Source of the DNA: Patiria pectinifera
Taxonomy: Eukaryota > Echinodermata > Asteroidea > Valvatida > Asterinidae
NCBI GenBank assembly: GCA_029964075.1
Contig: CM057135.1
Span: 22,966,863 to 23,030,862 of the forward strand
Length of the DNA: 64,000 bases
Direction: 5' to 3'
Shown: piece by piece, positions 53,703 through 63,972 of the stretch
Numbering within the stretch: the first letter of the stretch is position 1
Layout: every line of letters begins with the position of its first letter
Made by a program: the position numbers and the translations under genes
The notes under the pieces: model-generated
Database searches by the model: none
What the model was told of the DNA's origin: nothing
Seen by the model: the letters and a program-made list of their open reading frames with translations, nothing else

Positions 53703-54113
53703 TTCCAACCCTAACCGCCCTGAATCCTCCAAAATCCTTTTTGCAAATTGGAGGAATTTGCAGGACTGAGGTTACATGTACATGGCCAAAGTGCGTTGCT
53801 GATTTCAGAGTACGCACTGTGTCAAGGTCTTGGGCTGGACTCCGTGTTGTTTATGATCAGCCGTGCATAAATTTAGTCCTTGATTATACTTCACATCCTC
53901 CGCACTGCTCCAGGATGTCACTGCCTCAGCCTATTAGCCGGAGGATTTTGCAGGATTCAGGCAGTGGTCACCCCGCCATGGACCATATATTCAAGAAACA
54001 ACGGAGGAATTTGCAGGGTTGAGGCTATATGCTATTTTCCCATGAGGCCAATTGGAGGATTTTGCAGGACTGAGGCTACAACCTAGCAAAAAGGCCTAGG
54101 GAGTTAGGGTTAA
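53703..54113. mobile_element. non-autonomous element with GGAGGATTTTGCAGG repeats, copy 2 (inverted)
   Basis: Ends AACCCTAACCGCCC and CTAGGGAGTTAGGGTTAA. Contains TTGGAGGATTTTGCAGGACT and at least three variants. Its core is the reverse complement of the core of copy 1. Related to the 70-bp element at 9,087. Confidence 0.6.
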
Positions 54114-54503
54114 TAACAGTGGAGCAGGGCCATAACACAGAAATATTTCATGGAATTCAGTCAGATCCAAGGCCACAGCTGTGTTGTATTCAAGTACTTT
54201 TAGATTACTGATTTTGCTGCCAAATATTTACAATTAAAGTGGAGCTACGTTGCGTTCAAACGACAAGAGTTTTAGGTGAAGCTACCCGATAGCTAGCTCC
54301 GGATAGCCCCTCGTCAGAACGACCTCATTGATACATTTTGTAATCTTACCTTGATGTAAAACACTACTCCATTGATCCCAACCCATAGTTTAGAAATAAC
54401 TTGCTCACAGCTTCATGTGGGCATAAATTAATTTACAGGACCAGTTTACATGACTTTTTCAGATACAATGTAGATAGAACATCTGACTGACCCTTGTACT
54501 CAC

Positions 54504-54709
54504 CGTTGAAGCTGCTGGCTGACACGGGTGACTGACTGGCCTCCCCGTGCCAGGAAAAAAGGTGACGGCGGCTTCTGGATATCTTCGGGCTGGCACCCTG
54601 GAGTGCGCTGTCTGCCGTGTGATTCGTATATGGCCATCCATCTGTTCATGGCATCATCCTAGGACACTAACTGTGCCCCATATGTCTCTTTTGTCTTGTG
54701 TTTTTTTAC
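54504..54709 (-). CDS. recombinase-like gene, exon with in-frame TAG
   Basis: 206 bp, bounded by TGCAACAACAG and CAACG|GTGAGT. The first codons, VKKHKTKETYGAQLV, fit the V.KHKT..YG block that follows the first catalytic arginine in metazoan Crypton-like recombinase proteins. Later words are AMNRWMAIYESHG, PSPFFLARGGQSVTRVS. A single in-frame TAG lies at 54,661-54,659, between LVS and DDAM. The exon enters in phase 0 and leaves with two bases (CG) that are completed by the next exon. The stop argues that this copy is a pseudogene, since the rest of the exon is clean. Confidence 0.6.
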
Positions 54710-55315
54710 CTGTTGTTGCATATCAGAATAATCAACAAGTTATTGAACAGTCTTCTTTCTTATAGGTCTCTTTAGGGGAAAACGAGTGTTGTCCGTGTAT
54801 GGAACTTTTCCCATACTTTGATCAACTGTTCCGCCTGAAAACCCATTTAAAGATATGCACGTTAACGAAATTTGTGCTTACAATTTAAAGTGATATTTAA
54901 GACTTTTCAAAAACAGTGTTTATTGCCACTTAACCCTATCTCCTCATCTTAACCTTACTGACTGTTACAAAGCACGTACATGTAGACCAAATCCATCAAA
55001 ATCCAGCATTCGCTGGGCTTCACAAATTACTTCCTGCAAAATTCACTATTTGTGGACCTTGATGGACAGTACAGTTGCAACGACAAAATAAACTGAATGC
55101 CCTGGTAGTGCTTCAGGGCTCTTGGCCTACATGTACATGTAAGACTATTGTAGTCCACCTCAGGCCTCCAGGACTGTGTCCCCCAAATACATGTATAAAG
55201 TCTGCCATAATGAGAGGGGGGGAGATGGATTTTGATGTAGATAGGGTGGTTCTGGGTTAAAACAAATTAAAACATACAAATAACTGGGCGTTTCATTGAC
55301 AATACCCATCCTTAC

Positions 55316-55515
55316 CTTAATGACAAACACCTTTTCAAAATTTGGATCCAGGAATTCCTCACGACTTTGGAATTCCTGGAGGGTCATGTTAGTGGCAACT
55401 CCACTTCAAGGTGCTCCACGGAACAGCAGTTCTGCAATTAAGTAGTCTCGGAGTTGGAGCACCTGAGTTGGCAGATTGCATCCGTGGCCCTCATCGACGT
55501 GGATTTGTAGTTGCG
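55316..55515 (-). CDS. recombinase-like gene, exon with in-frame TGA at the first catalytic arginine position
   Basis: 200 bp, bounded by GTTCTTTTAG and ATTAAG|GTAAGG. It encodes HVDEGHGCNLPTQV, LRDYLIAELLFRGAP, then a TGA (55,408-55,406), then SGVATNMTLQEF and FEKVFVIK. In related metazoan proteins the block before SG...NMT..EF normally carries Arg, the first catalytic arginine of the tyrosine-recombinase fold. CGA to TGA is a one-step CpG transition, so the stop probably replaces that Arg. Both exon phases agree with the neighbours (T + CG = Ser at the start; phase 0 at the end). Confidence 0.62.
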
Positions 55516-55962
55516 CTAAAAGAACAAAAAATGGTAAGAGCAAAGAAATTGTTAAAAAGTTATGCTTTGTTCAAAATCAAATTGTGATCACCACTTAATA
55601 GGGGCCAAGACCTTTCTGCCCTGGTATGAAAAGGCTCCCCCGATTAGCTCGCACTCTTGAATAAAATGTGTCACCTGCATTTTTGGAAGGCCAGCTCCAG
55701 TTCTTGACAATTACCTAATCTTTTCACCAGTAGTCGATAAGTTGATGCACCTGGCTCATTTTAAAGCACAGGTCGGACAGGTCTACAGGTACATACCAGG
55801 CGATGTGTTTTTTATCACAGTCACTTATTAGTTAGATAGTGATCTCCAAGACAGTTTGCGCGACCATTCTCATTGGTCAAAAGCCCATCAGGCGGATTGT
55901 TTTAATTGACTATTTCAAGTTTTATAATTAACCCCTTATTTAAGATTTTCTCTGTAACTTAC

Positions 55963-56040
55963 ATGCAATGTTTACGATGTCCATTTTTATTTTGGTCAGG
56001 AACGTCTTGACGTCCTCGTCCTCGTTCTGGAGCATCAGCT
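55963..56040 (-). CDS. recombinase-like gene, exon ELMLQNEDEDVKTF
   Basis: 78 bp; TTACCTTCTCAG acceptor and GCAT|GTAAGT donor. It encodes LMLQNEDEDVKTFLTKI and KMDIVNIA, a helical segment between the core-binding-like and catalytic-like regions. Phases link both neighbours (A + AG; T + CG). Confidence 0.6.
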
Positions 56041-58347
56041 CTGAGAAGGTAAACATTCAAACTACCGTATGAACTTTAATTTAGTTTATATATTTGGTCA
56101 GCAATGTATAAAGTTTTAACAAGGCTGGCAATTGACCTGTTTGTTGAGCTTCTTGAAAACATTCAAAAAATTGAAAGTTACAAAGAAAACTTTCCAAACC
56201 TGGAAAACAAATCAAAAGTAGAGACGGCAGGATAAGGATTGTGGAATAGAATTGCCATTATGACAAAAATGACAAAAAATGGGTAATTGATTTGTTATTT
56301 TGTTTCCTCTCACCAACATCCCTTTGTGACTTCAAAAGGATTGTACGGGACCGAAAATCGTTTTCTTTAACCTTTTAACCCTTCTTCTTTTTAAACAGTC
56401 AAAGCCAGTCAAAATTTCCTTGCACTTCACCTGCTAGATTTATAACATGCTATTCACAAACTGCCAGTTATGTCAATCAGACACTGTGTCTAGTCAAATT
56501 CTGTCAACAGACAATAGCTTTTCATTGTTTCTTTCTTTTTATATTTGTGCTTGAATTAGCGTGAATCTACCACGGGTGCTTGGACTTCTTTTACACCAAC
56601 TGAGCATATATTTGCGTCACATTAGCGTCACATATATAATGTCACATTAGAGGCCTGGGAACAATAACCTTTGACATAGCAGATTGGCATAATAACCTTT
56701 GACCTAGCAGATAATTTTCGCACGCGGAATCAGTCGGGTTCTTGAAGCGATGCACTTATCGTAAATCATAGTATTTGAAACCTGTTCATCAGGCCAAGAG
56801 ATAATTTTAGCAGCTCATATGTCCCGATTAACAAGCATGTGTCGAGAGGCAATTGTAGTAAAGTGCCTTGCCTACGAACACAAACAGGCCAAAACATAAT
56901 TTGTATGCAGCTCACAGATACCCCTTGACTCTCACGTATCGAGAGAAGCAATTGTATTAAAGCGCCTTGCCTAAGAACACAAACACCATGAGTCCTGTCG
57001 GGGTTCAAACTCACATACTAGTCAGATTCAGTAACCACTGGACAATGATCATGTACAAACAGCCCATTCACCTTATACATGTAGAAGATTGGACACAGGC
57101 AGAGGGTGCTATTTGGCACAGCGCCCTCTTGTTGTGTACGCCACATCTCAAATAGCGCTTCAGCACCTGCTTACCTAAAATCGCGCAAGGCATGGTGGGA
57201 ATCAACATGGCGCATCAAGTTCGTATCCATGGGGTTGTCACGATGCTGATGCATTGAATTGGGAAAATGACTTCATGATTTAAAGCGGTGATTTCGAGAC
57301 ATGGCTGGCAGTACATACCATTACGTCCTCTTGACTGAAAATTCTCAGTCTGCCATCGCTATCATTTTTACTTGCTTCTAACCTGATCAAACTCTCACAA
57401 AATGGATCAAATCTGCCATGATTTCGAGAAGAAGAATTCAGGGCGTCGAGATTTTGAACGGTACAGCGATTGTGTAGTTACTGGCCACGTACGTAACGAA
57501 AAGTCCAACTTAAATTATTTGACTCATCAACTATAATTAGCAGTATTTAAAACCAAGAACATATTGTCATTTCAGCATTTGGGTTTTGATTTTTTTAAAG
57601 AGAAATTTTTGGTTGTAAGCGACAAATAAAGATGACAAAATGCACCACAAAAACAGAGATAGTGATCATTGCGCACTAGCACTCACCGTGAATTCCAAGC
57701 TGCGTGTTGCGTAAAAGTGTGTGGGAAATTCGCATTTTCTACCAAAAGATACTTGTGTTCAAAAGTACAAACTTAGGGGTGCCAAAATTGAGAAAAGACT
57801 TCCTGAGATCATAGGAATCATTTGAGAAAGAAACACTCTCCTTTATAGGGAATTTCAAAGAAAGAAAAACTATGGAAAACCAACTTCATAATCGCCTGTG
57901 TGTAGCCACGGCCGCGGTAGTGCCGTCCCAAACACAATGATGACGGGTCCGGGAGCCATACTACCATTTTCCTGTGCACACTGTGTAGTTGTGCTGTATA
58001 CAGGAAGTGATATTGTGTGCATAGCGTTTTACAGCGCGGAGCTGTTCGCATTGAACTTTTAACAACTCTTACGCGCGGAAGTCTTCCACGACCTCTTTCG
58101 GCCTGTTAATTTTACATCACGGTCGTGGTAAGTTGACAGGGACGTCAGTTTAGCACGTGTCCGCATTTGATATAATTTTGTCATTCTTAAGGAAACGTCG
58201 CTGTAACTTAACCAAAAAAGTCCAATGCGAACACAGCTTAAGGTGGAAAGATTATCATCAACTTTATCGTTGGATAAAGTGAGTGTACCATTTCAGTGAG
58301 ACATGGTGGCAGACAAAATGAAAATTTACATGTACAAATGTACGTAC
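56041..58347 (-). other. intron of the recombinase-like gene
   Basis: Contains a tandem TAACCTTTGACNTAGCAGAT pair at 56,667/56,693, a SINE-like segment at 56,820-57,050, and otherwise nothing recognised. Confidence 0.45.
56820..57050 (-). repeat. SINE-like fragment with B-box-like word
   Basis: Two copies of GAG.CAATTGTA.TAAAG.GCCTTGCCTA (about 56,847 and 56,942). The second is followed by GAACACAAAC, GAGTCCTGTCGGGGTTCAAACTC and AACCACTGGACAATG. This run resembles widespread tRNA-derived SINEs of marine animals, with GGTTCAAACTC as a degenerate pol III B box. Ends not defined. Confidence 0.45.
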
Positions 58348-59371
58348 TGTTTATGCCTGACTTCAGCTCCTGCTCACGAATGGCAACCGCCTTCCTGAGG
58401 GACGTGGTAAGGTCAGTAGTCATGTCCCTTATTCGGGCAAGCAGGGCCTCAGACAGGCTGTACCTTCGCCTCCACTCTGGATGCATATGGATGAAGTGTG
58501 CAAGCTTGGAGAGAGACAACAGCAGAGGTGGCAGCAAGTCATTTTTTTGCAAGTCCAAGTCAAGTCTCAAGTCATTGTTTGCAAGTACAGGTCTGAACAT
58601 GCCTCCTTAATTCCCCTTTTTCAATGTTTGTTGCAATCACTATTCTTGTAGTTTATCACATATCTGTCGGATATTAGCCCTTTGTATACTTTAATAAATT
58701 TACTTAACATTGTAGAAATAAATGCTGAGATGACATGAAAAAAAGACTTCACTCACTCGATTACATGTACATGTAGTATACTAACACTTTATTGCTCAAT
58801 TTTCATGTATACTAAACGCCTATACCAATGGTTAAGCTTTCCGGTATTTTTCATGCAATTGACAAAGGCATGCTTTCTTTTCATGAAAGGCTCCTTTCAA
58901 AGTTTGTTCAACCATTACATTAAGCAAGAGACTTGGTCATTGAAAACTGTAGTTTGTTGTGACAGTCTTATTGAAAACTTTTGAAACTAGTGGGAACTAT
59001 TCATTTTACTGGATTCAGTCACTGAGGTCTATTTTCTGGAATGAAACTTTCTCGCTGCATCTATAAACTGCATTTATAAACACCTTGAGTGGCCTTTTGG
59101 GCCTTTTGATGGGCGACTTCAATTTAAAAAAAAAATCGAGTAGCGTCTGACTTGGGTTGGTAACAAGTCTTTTTTTGCAAGTCCAAGTCAAGTCACAAGT
59201 CATTGTTTGCAAGTCCAAGTCAAGACACAAGTCAAAGCTGGTATTTACAAGTCAAGTCACAAGTCACAAAAATAGCGACTCGAGTCCGACTCGAGTCCAA
59301 GTCACATGACTCGAGTCAGCAACTCTGGACAACAGGTAAGTGCATTGTGTCTTGGCCTGCCTATTCTCTGC
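58348..59371 (-). pseudogene. recombinase-like gene, exon interrupted by a hAT element
   Basis: On the minus strand the exon starts after AAATTCCTACAG at 59,371, encodes AENRQAKTQCTYLLS, and is interrupted at 59,335-58,515 by a hAT element with an 8-bp duplication. It resumes with SKLAHFIHMHPEWRRR, SEALLARIRDMTTDL and AIREQELKSGIN, ending at a GT donor (58,347-58,346). Ignoring the insert and one target copy, the exon is 211 nt and would leave one base, matching the next exon. The TYL.SL.K...F pattern is that of the SAM-like core-binding region in recombinase-derived proteins. The insertion should disrupt the protein unless the element is spliced out. Confidence 0.6.
58523..59327. mobile_element. 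hAT non-autonomous element, 805 bp, in an exon, with 8-bp target duplication
   Basis: Left terminus CAGAGGTGGCAGCAAGTC; right terminus reverse-complemented CAGAGTTGCTGACTCG. GACAACAG occurs directly outside both ends (58,515-58,522 and 59,328-59,335). Both ends have subterminal arrays of CAAGTC-type units (58,536-58,590; 59,160-59,300), with GACTCGAGTCC words at the right end. No transposase ORF. Same architecture as the hAT element at 19,983. Confidence 0.9.
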
Positions 59372-59865
59372 CTGTAGGAATTTGAGTATTCTGAGAAGTG
59401 GTTCATAAAAGAAGATGTTAGTAAGTAACACATTTTTCAAGTCACTGTTGAGATTTGTACAAACTTGACAATTCAAACTTGAATGTTTTTGTTCAAAGCT
59501 TCATTCCTTCCAAATAATTAATGGTCAACCAGTTATTTTTTTAAAGTTGTTATTGAGTCAATATGTACATGTTTTTGCATCAAATCAGTTCAATCAGTTT
59601 ATGGTCTAACATGAACCTTTGTACTGGTATTATTTTTGGTTTCCTCTTTAGAGGTTCATGCAGGAGAAAAGTAAATGTATACATGTATTAGTAATGGAAT
59701 CTTTTTCTAGGTTTGAAACAAACATTGATCCAAACATTGTCAGTGGTGGATTGGACGGGGGATGAGAAGCACTTGCGTTGTAGACTATTGTATGTTGGGT
59801 GTCACAAAAGTGTGAGTATTTTTATGTAGCATGTCATGTTTGATAATAATTAGTAAGGGGATGAA

Positions 59866-59960
59866 AGTGTGATGAACCAGTCTTACCATGTCAATAACCA
59901 AGGAGGGGCGTGACTGCCCTCCGAGGTTATTATTGACTGGTAGAGACCGGGTCGTCACAG
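59866..59960. repeat. foldback MITE, about 95 bp
   Basis: GTGATGAACCAGTC, TGTCAATAACC and GGAGGGGC are inverted as GCCCTCC, GGTTATTATTGACTGG and CGGGTCGTCAC. The centre is four to six bases, so the whole element folds into one imperfect hairpin. Confidence 0.7.
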
Positions 59961-60888
59961 TTTTAACCCATTCATAAATGCGTTCTTACGAAAAATGCAA
60001 AAACATCCCCTAAAAAGGACAGAATGTGAAGCTTTTTCACCCCACTTTTTCTTCCATTTGCTCAGTACAAAACACATGCGTGCGTATCTGCCCTGTCGCG
60101 TGCGGACGCACGCACGTACGAGATGCAGTGTTTTATACACTAGAGCGTTGTCTTGCATTATGAAGTTCATTACATCTTGTGCGTGCACCTACTACGCTCT
60201 CCCTGCTGCATATCGGCTGAGAACAACTGGGTTTGACGCACCGTGTTTTAACAACTATCAGCGATGTTTAAACAACCGTTTAAACACACCCACGTGACAG
60301 GCTCTCGACCAATAGGAAAAACAAAACTCTCTGACGCATTTATGAATATGTAGTATGCATGATAACACTTACTTTTGGGGCACATTTGATTTTAGCAGCT
60401 CCCCGGGGTCCCTAAACCCCAGCCTGCAGTTGACAGGTGCAATAGCAAACTCATAGGTAGGCAGAATTTATAGAGGCAGAAATTTGGGTCAGTATTGGTG
60501 CATTATTGGTTAATTATGTGTTTGGAAGAGAAACACAGGCTAGTCTAGTTTGGTTGTGTCTCATATGCCACTTAACCTTTGGTTTTACGCTCATAATGCA
60601 CACAGATAACACATTATCATCCAGTGAAATTTATTGTGTGCTACTTAAGAGTGGGACCAAAGTATTATGTAATGTGGCCAACAGTGCTACAATATGTCCA
60701 CACCAGGTTATCCCTACGTACATAATTACAACACAGTTAGTAACGTAGCAATAAAAAGTTTAGTTTTTAAATATCATGACCTGCAATGCAAAATATAATG
60801 ACGAGGACATACTTGGTTGTTAATTATGAAAAAAATGTAGGTTCAGTTAGGTAAATCTCCAACAACCTTTAGTAAATCAAGGTTTTAC
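59961..60888. other. intron or intergenic, weak inverted repeat
   Basis: TTCATAAATGCGT (about 59,970) is inverted at about 60,336 (ACGCATTTATGAA), possibly another element of about 380 bp. No exon recognised. Confidence 0.4.
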
Positions 60889-61004
60889 CTTCACAGATTG
60901 TGTTGTCCAGCTCACACACATCCAGCGAGGCAGAGGCAGGGACAGTGGGAGATGGCTTGGTCTTCCTTGCGATGGCTATGCTCTTGAGGGATTCTATTGA
61001 GCCT
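60889..61004 (-). CDS. candidate exon of the recombinase-like gene
   Basis: Open in one frame between a CCCCTTACAG acceptor and TGTGAAG|GTAAAA donor: SIESLKSIAIARKTKPS, PTVPASASLDVCELDN. Its phases (2 in, 1 out) do not match the zinc-finger exon upstream (0) or the exon at 59,371 (0), so small exons are missing or it belongs to another isoform. Confidence 0.4.
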
Positions 61005-61334
61005 CTGTAAGGGGTTATGATTAAGTGATACAGCAATGTGATCATTTTCTCACTGTTCACATCCATATGTTATGAAATAATTGTAATGCCCCTTAGATGG
61101 GATTAAAAAGTACTTAACGGTGCTCACTCGTGTTGCTTTCTTTTGCATGCGGTTCCAAGGTTGATCCAGCTACTGTTGCTTCAAAATTGTGGGTTTTAAT
61201 TCAACAGTCGACGAGTAACCCCCAATTTTAGTTTTCATGCAGCACTGGTTACACCAGGACTTACTAAAAAGAATAGCTTTGCAACAGTATGATTTATAAA
61301 AGAATAATCTATTTCGTAGTGTATTTTAGTAAGA

Positions 61335-61591
61335 TTTATAACACCTCACCCGCAGATTCTGTGTCTTGATTGGCCAAGAGCGAGTCACATGTTACGTTAT
61401 AATTTTGCTTTCTTTCTGTGAACGGCCAAAAGTACTCTGCGCATAGCAACCAAAGTAATATACCATTAGCAACCAAAGTACTATTTCCATAGCGCGGTGT
61501 TTGTGTGCAAATGCATGCTGGTGTGGGCGTTGCGCGTAGCACAGATTATTCCAAAGAGAGCGCGCCGCAGACTTGGGTGAAGTGTTATAAA
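61335..61591. repeat. MITE with TTTATAACACNTCACCC inverted ends
   Basis: TTTATAACACCTCACCC at the left is inverted as GGGTGAAGTGTTATAAA at the right, with CGCAGA words just inside both ends. Non-coding; target duplication not clear. Confidence 0.5.
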
Positions 61592-61592
61592 A

Positions 61593-61742
61593 CAAATATT
61601 GAATGCTTTATCTCGTGGTGAAGTAACACTAGTCTCCCTCGATAATCCATGGATATTCTATTTTCGCCTCGGGAAAATAGAATGTCCATGGATCACCTTG
61701 GGAGGCTAGTTTTACTACACCACTCGAAGCATTTAATATTTG
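61593..61742. repeat. foldback MITE, about 150 bp
   Basis: The left arm (CAAATATTGAATGCTT, GTGGTGAAGTAA, CTAGTCTCCC, CCATGGATATTCTATTTTC) is inverted almost completely at the right around a GCCTCGG centre, so it is one long hairpin of about 70-bp arms. Confidence 0.8.
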
Positions 61743-61830
61743 TATTTAATATTACATGGTTTGGACATGAAAATGACACCTAATACTAGTTGTGTATTAG
61801 TGTGCACATTGACACTACTGCCAAACTTAC

Positions 61831-61960
61831 TTCTAAGTGGTGCTTATACCAAAGATGGGTATCTAGGCGACTGTATTCTTTCCCATAACAGCCAGTGATT
61901 GGGCAGTCCACACGTCTACGGTTGCAGGCATTAACCCCTCGGGGTTTTCGAATGGGCTGT
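61831..61960 (-). CDS. recombinase-like gene, zinc-finger exon
   Basis: 130 bp; acceptor AACTTATGTTACAG and donor TTAGAA|GTAAGT. One base completes a codon, then 43 open codons in phase 0. It encodes a basic stretch (RKPRGVNACNRRRV) and a C2H2-type finger, CPITGCYGKEYSRLDTH, with C-x4-C-x12-H and a second His pair (KHH) six to seven residues later. Zinc fingers of this CP..GC....RL..HL...H form precede recombinase-like domains in a group of poorly described marine-invertebrate proteins, by my recollection. The link to the downstream exons is by strand and order, not by proven phase. Confidence 0.5.
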
Positions 61961-62899
61961 CTGTAACATAAGTTTGTTGAGGGAAAGTGTATAAGAAAAT
62001 TTTACCAAAAAGAGTGTGGTTGTAAAGAGGTTTGCAGCATGCCAAGTAATCTCAAAGGTTCTGATGAGAGCCCGATGCCTTAAAATGTCATGGGATTTAT
62101 GATGTTCAAACCCTTACACATGACAAGTTATCCACTACAGCGAACTTCTGTTGATTCACCTGTATTTACAAATAGGTTTACATTTGACTGTAGAGCAGTA
62201 TTCCAGCTAGCAGTTAAAGTCATTCACATGTATGCCCGTCTCTTTCTGCAGGTATATTATTGCAATATATCTACATACTTGTACTTCATTATGCAAGTTG
62301 TGTTCCGGCTAGGGCTGCCAACGCCTCCCCCACCCCCAGAACATTGATCCTGCGACTGAGGTATTTCAGGCTATATTGCTCCAAAGCCAACAGGTACAAT
62401 AAAAGCATTTTAAATGCACAAGACATTTTTTAAGTTTCAATATTTTTTTGTTTTAATCTTTTTTTTTTAGCAAAGATTTTTTTTTCACATCATTTTTTTC
62501 AAAAAGGGGAAGATAAGGACCTTTAAAAAAAAAAATTATTGAACAACTTTTATTGAACAATGGCCAAAAAAAGACTTATTTAGCTCACACAATATGTGCC
62601 ATCCCTAGGAGGAGGCCCTCTTTATATTTTGATTGTTCTGGGTAGTCGTCTACTAGTTGATGACCACAAAAAACTTCAAAAGTGCTCATTGAACAATATA
62701 GTACAGCTATATTAGAATCATCTGAACTTCTGAATTGAACTTCTTTTAAACATTGGGCCTGAAAAGAAAAAAGTATTACGCAGCCTCAAAATAGGCAGCG
62801 GGCATGGACAAGCAACTGATTTTTTTTTAAACTTGACCTTATATACAATGTTTTAGGTCAAAGTTGGCATTAAATTTTAGGTCACAGCTGGCAGCCCTG
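61961..62899. other. intergenic, nothing certain
   Basis: A GTTCAAACCCTTACACAT.A.AAGTTA segment at 62,100 repeats a sequence at about 52,780 (GTTCAAACCCTTGCACATCATGAGTTA), together with ATGCCT.AAAATGTCATGG, so a dispersed repeat is present at both places. No upstream exon of the recombinase-like gene was found. Confidence 0.45.
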
Positions 62900-63169
62900 C
62901 ATTGGCCCAATTTCACGGCACTGCTTAACCCAGAACTCCGCACTTACGATAACCATTCTGCGCTAACCGTGCCAGCAGCACGCGCTGTAAACCCTGTCAG
63001 CACAGAATCCTTAGTTACGGCACAGAATCCCATGGTAACGGGGTGTATACGCACAAGCCAAAATTCCTCGCTGACCCGTGAAATAGGCTTGCTGCAAGCA
63101 CAGAATTTTCTGCTACTGTAAGTGCCGATTTTTCGCTTTTAGTAAGCATCGCCATGAAATTGGGCCCTG
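62900..63169. repeat. hAT-like MITE with GGCCCAATTTCA termini
   Basis: CATTGGCCCAATTTCACGGC.CTGCTTA at the left is inverted as TAAGCATCGCCATGAAATTGGGCCCTG at the right. The right terminus (CAGGGCCCAATTTCATGGC when reversed) has a hAT-type start. No matching 8-bp duplication was seen, so the left end may be decayed. Confidence 0.55.
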
Positions 63170-63195
63170 GTGTTTGTTGTCATGATAGCGAAGTA

Positions 63196-63240
63196 CAAGG
63201 GCGGATCCAGAATAAATATTTTGCAGTGTAAGCGTTTTTA
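63196..63240. repeat. single terminus of the GGGCGGATCCAG hAT family
   Basis: CAAGGGCGGATCCAGAAT then ATTTTGCAGTG, the latter shared with the terminus at 699. Confidence 0.45.
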
Positions 63241-63549
63241 AAATTTTTGAAGGGGTTAGGTCAACCTCGTACCCAGGGTGTCGAGCAGTACGCGCCCACC
63301 ACTACCGGCTCTCTCACCCTGGTATTGGATCGTTTGCATGTGCAAGATTTTGGCAGACGTATGCAAATGAGGAACAGTCTGGTGCCTGGATATGCGTTAC
63401 ACATTAGCGTTTGTTTTTGTATGCGGTGTCTGGGGTAAAAACAGAGTCAATTCGTAGCAGCGCGAGCACGGCGTGAGTCACGAAAACACGATTTTTGAAA
63501 TCAAACTGTTACGATCTTATCGAGACAACATGCAGTATCATTTTTCATA

Positions 63550-63972
63550 TTAATATGAGCAAATTGGAAAGGAAATTAGTATTTTTGAGAAGGCGTGGAC
63601 AAATGATGACTCTGGGCCTGATGCCTTGTGGATGTTTAGGCCATTGAGCAACTTTCTGACACCATCAATGAGGGTCTTATCTTTTGCCATGGTGAACTTA
63701 GCAAAGATACATTCGGCATCCACATCAACTTCAACACGATCATAGACAAGGTCTTTTCTGATGGCAAGAAGGACTCCACCATAACCATCACTGCAGTCCT
63801 TCCGAATGACATCAAAATTAGGTGGAAAGATTTCTGATGAGTGTATACTACTGTTCAGCCAGGTTTCAGTACCGATGATGATGTTTGGATCAGAAGAATC
63901 AATTAAATTGATTATGTCTTCCTTTTTGTTCTTTGCACTTTGGAAATTGACAGTTAACACTTTCATGTTCAC
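63550..63972 (-). pseudogene. CR1/L2-type LINE: endonuclease joined to RT by an internal deletion
   Basis: The minus-strand frame runs in from the window edge. It first gives the APE-type endonuclease N-terminus: LTVNFQSAKNKKEDI, DPNIIIGTETWLN (E and T-E-T-W block), GYGGVLLAIRKDLV. After AKFTMAKDKTLI it passes directly to VRKLLNGLNIHKASGP, the start of a non-LTR reverse transcriptase (KA.GPD block), then degenerates. About 200 residues normally between these blocks are missing, so this is an internally deleted copy. Sequence beyond 63,972 may contain more of it. Confidence 0.7.

Noticed and set aside
57178-57215. ZNF143-like (GCATGGTGGGAATC) and YY1-like (ACATGGCG) promoter words
   Set aside because: They are inside an intron of the minus-strand gene with no first exon nearby, and the matches are degenerate.
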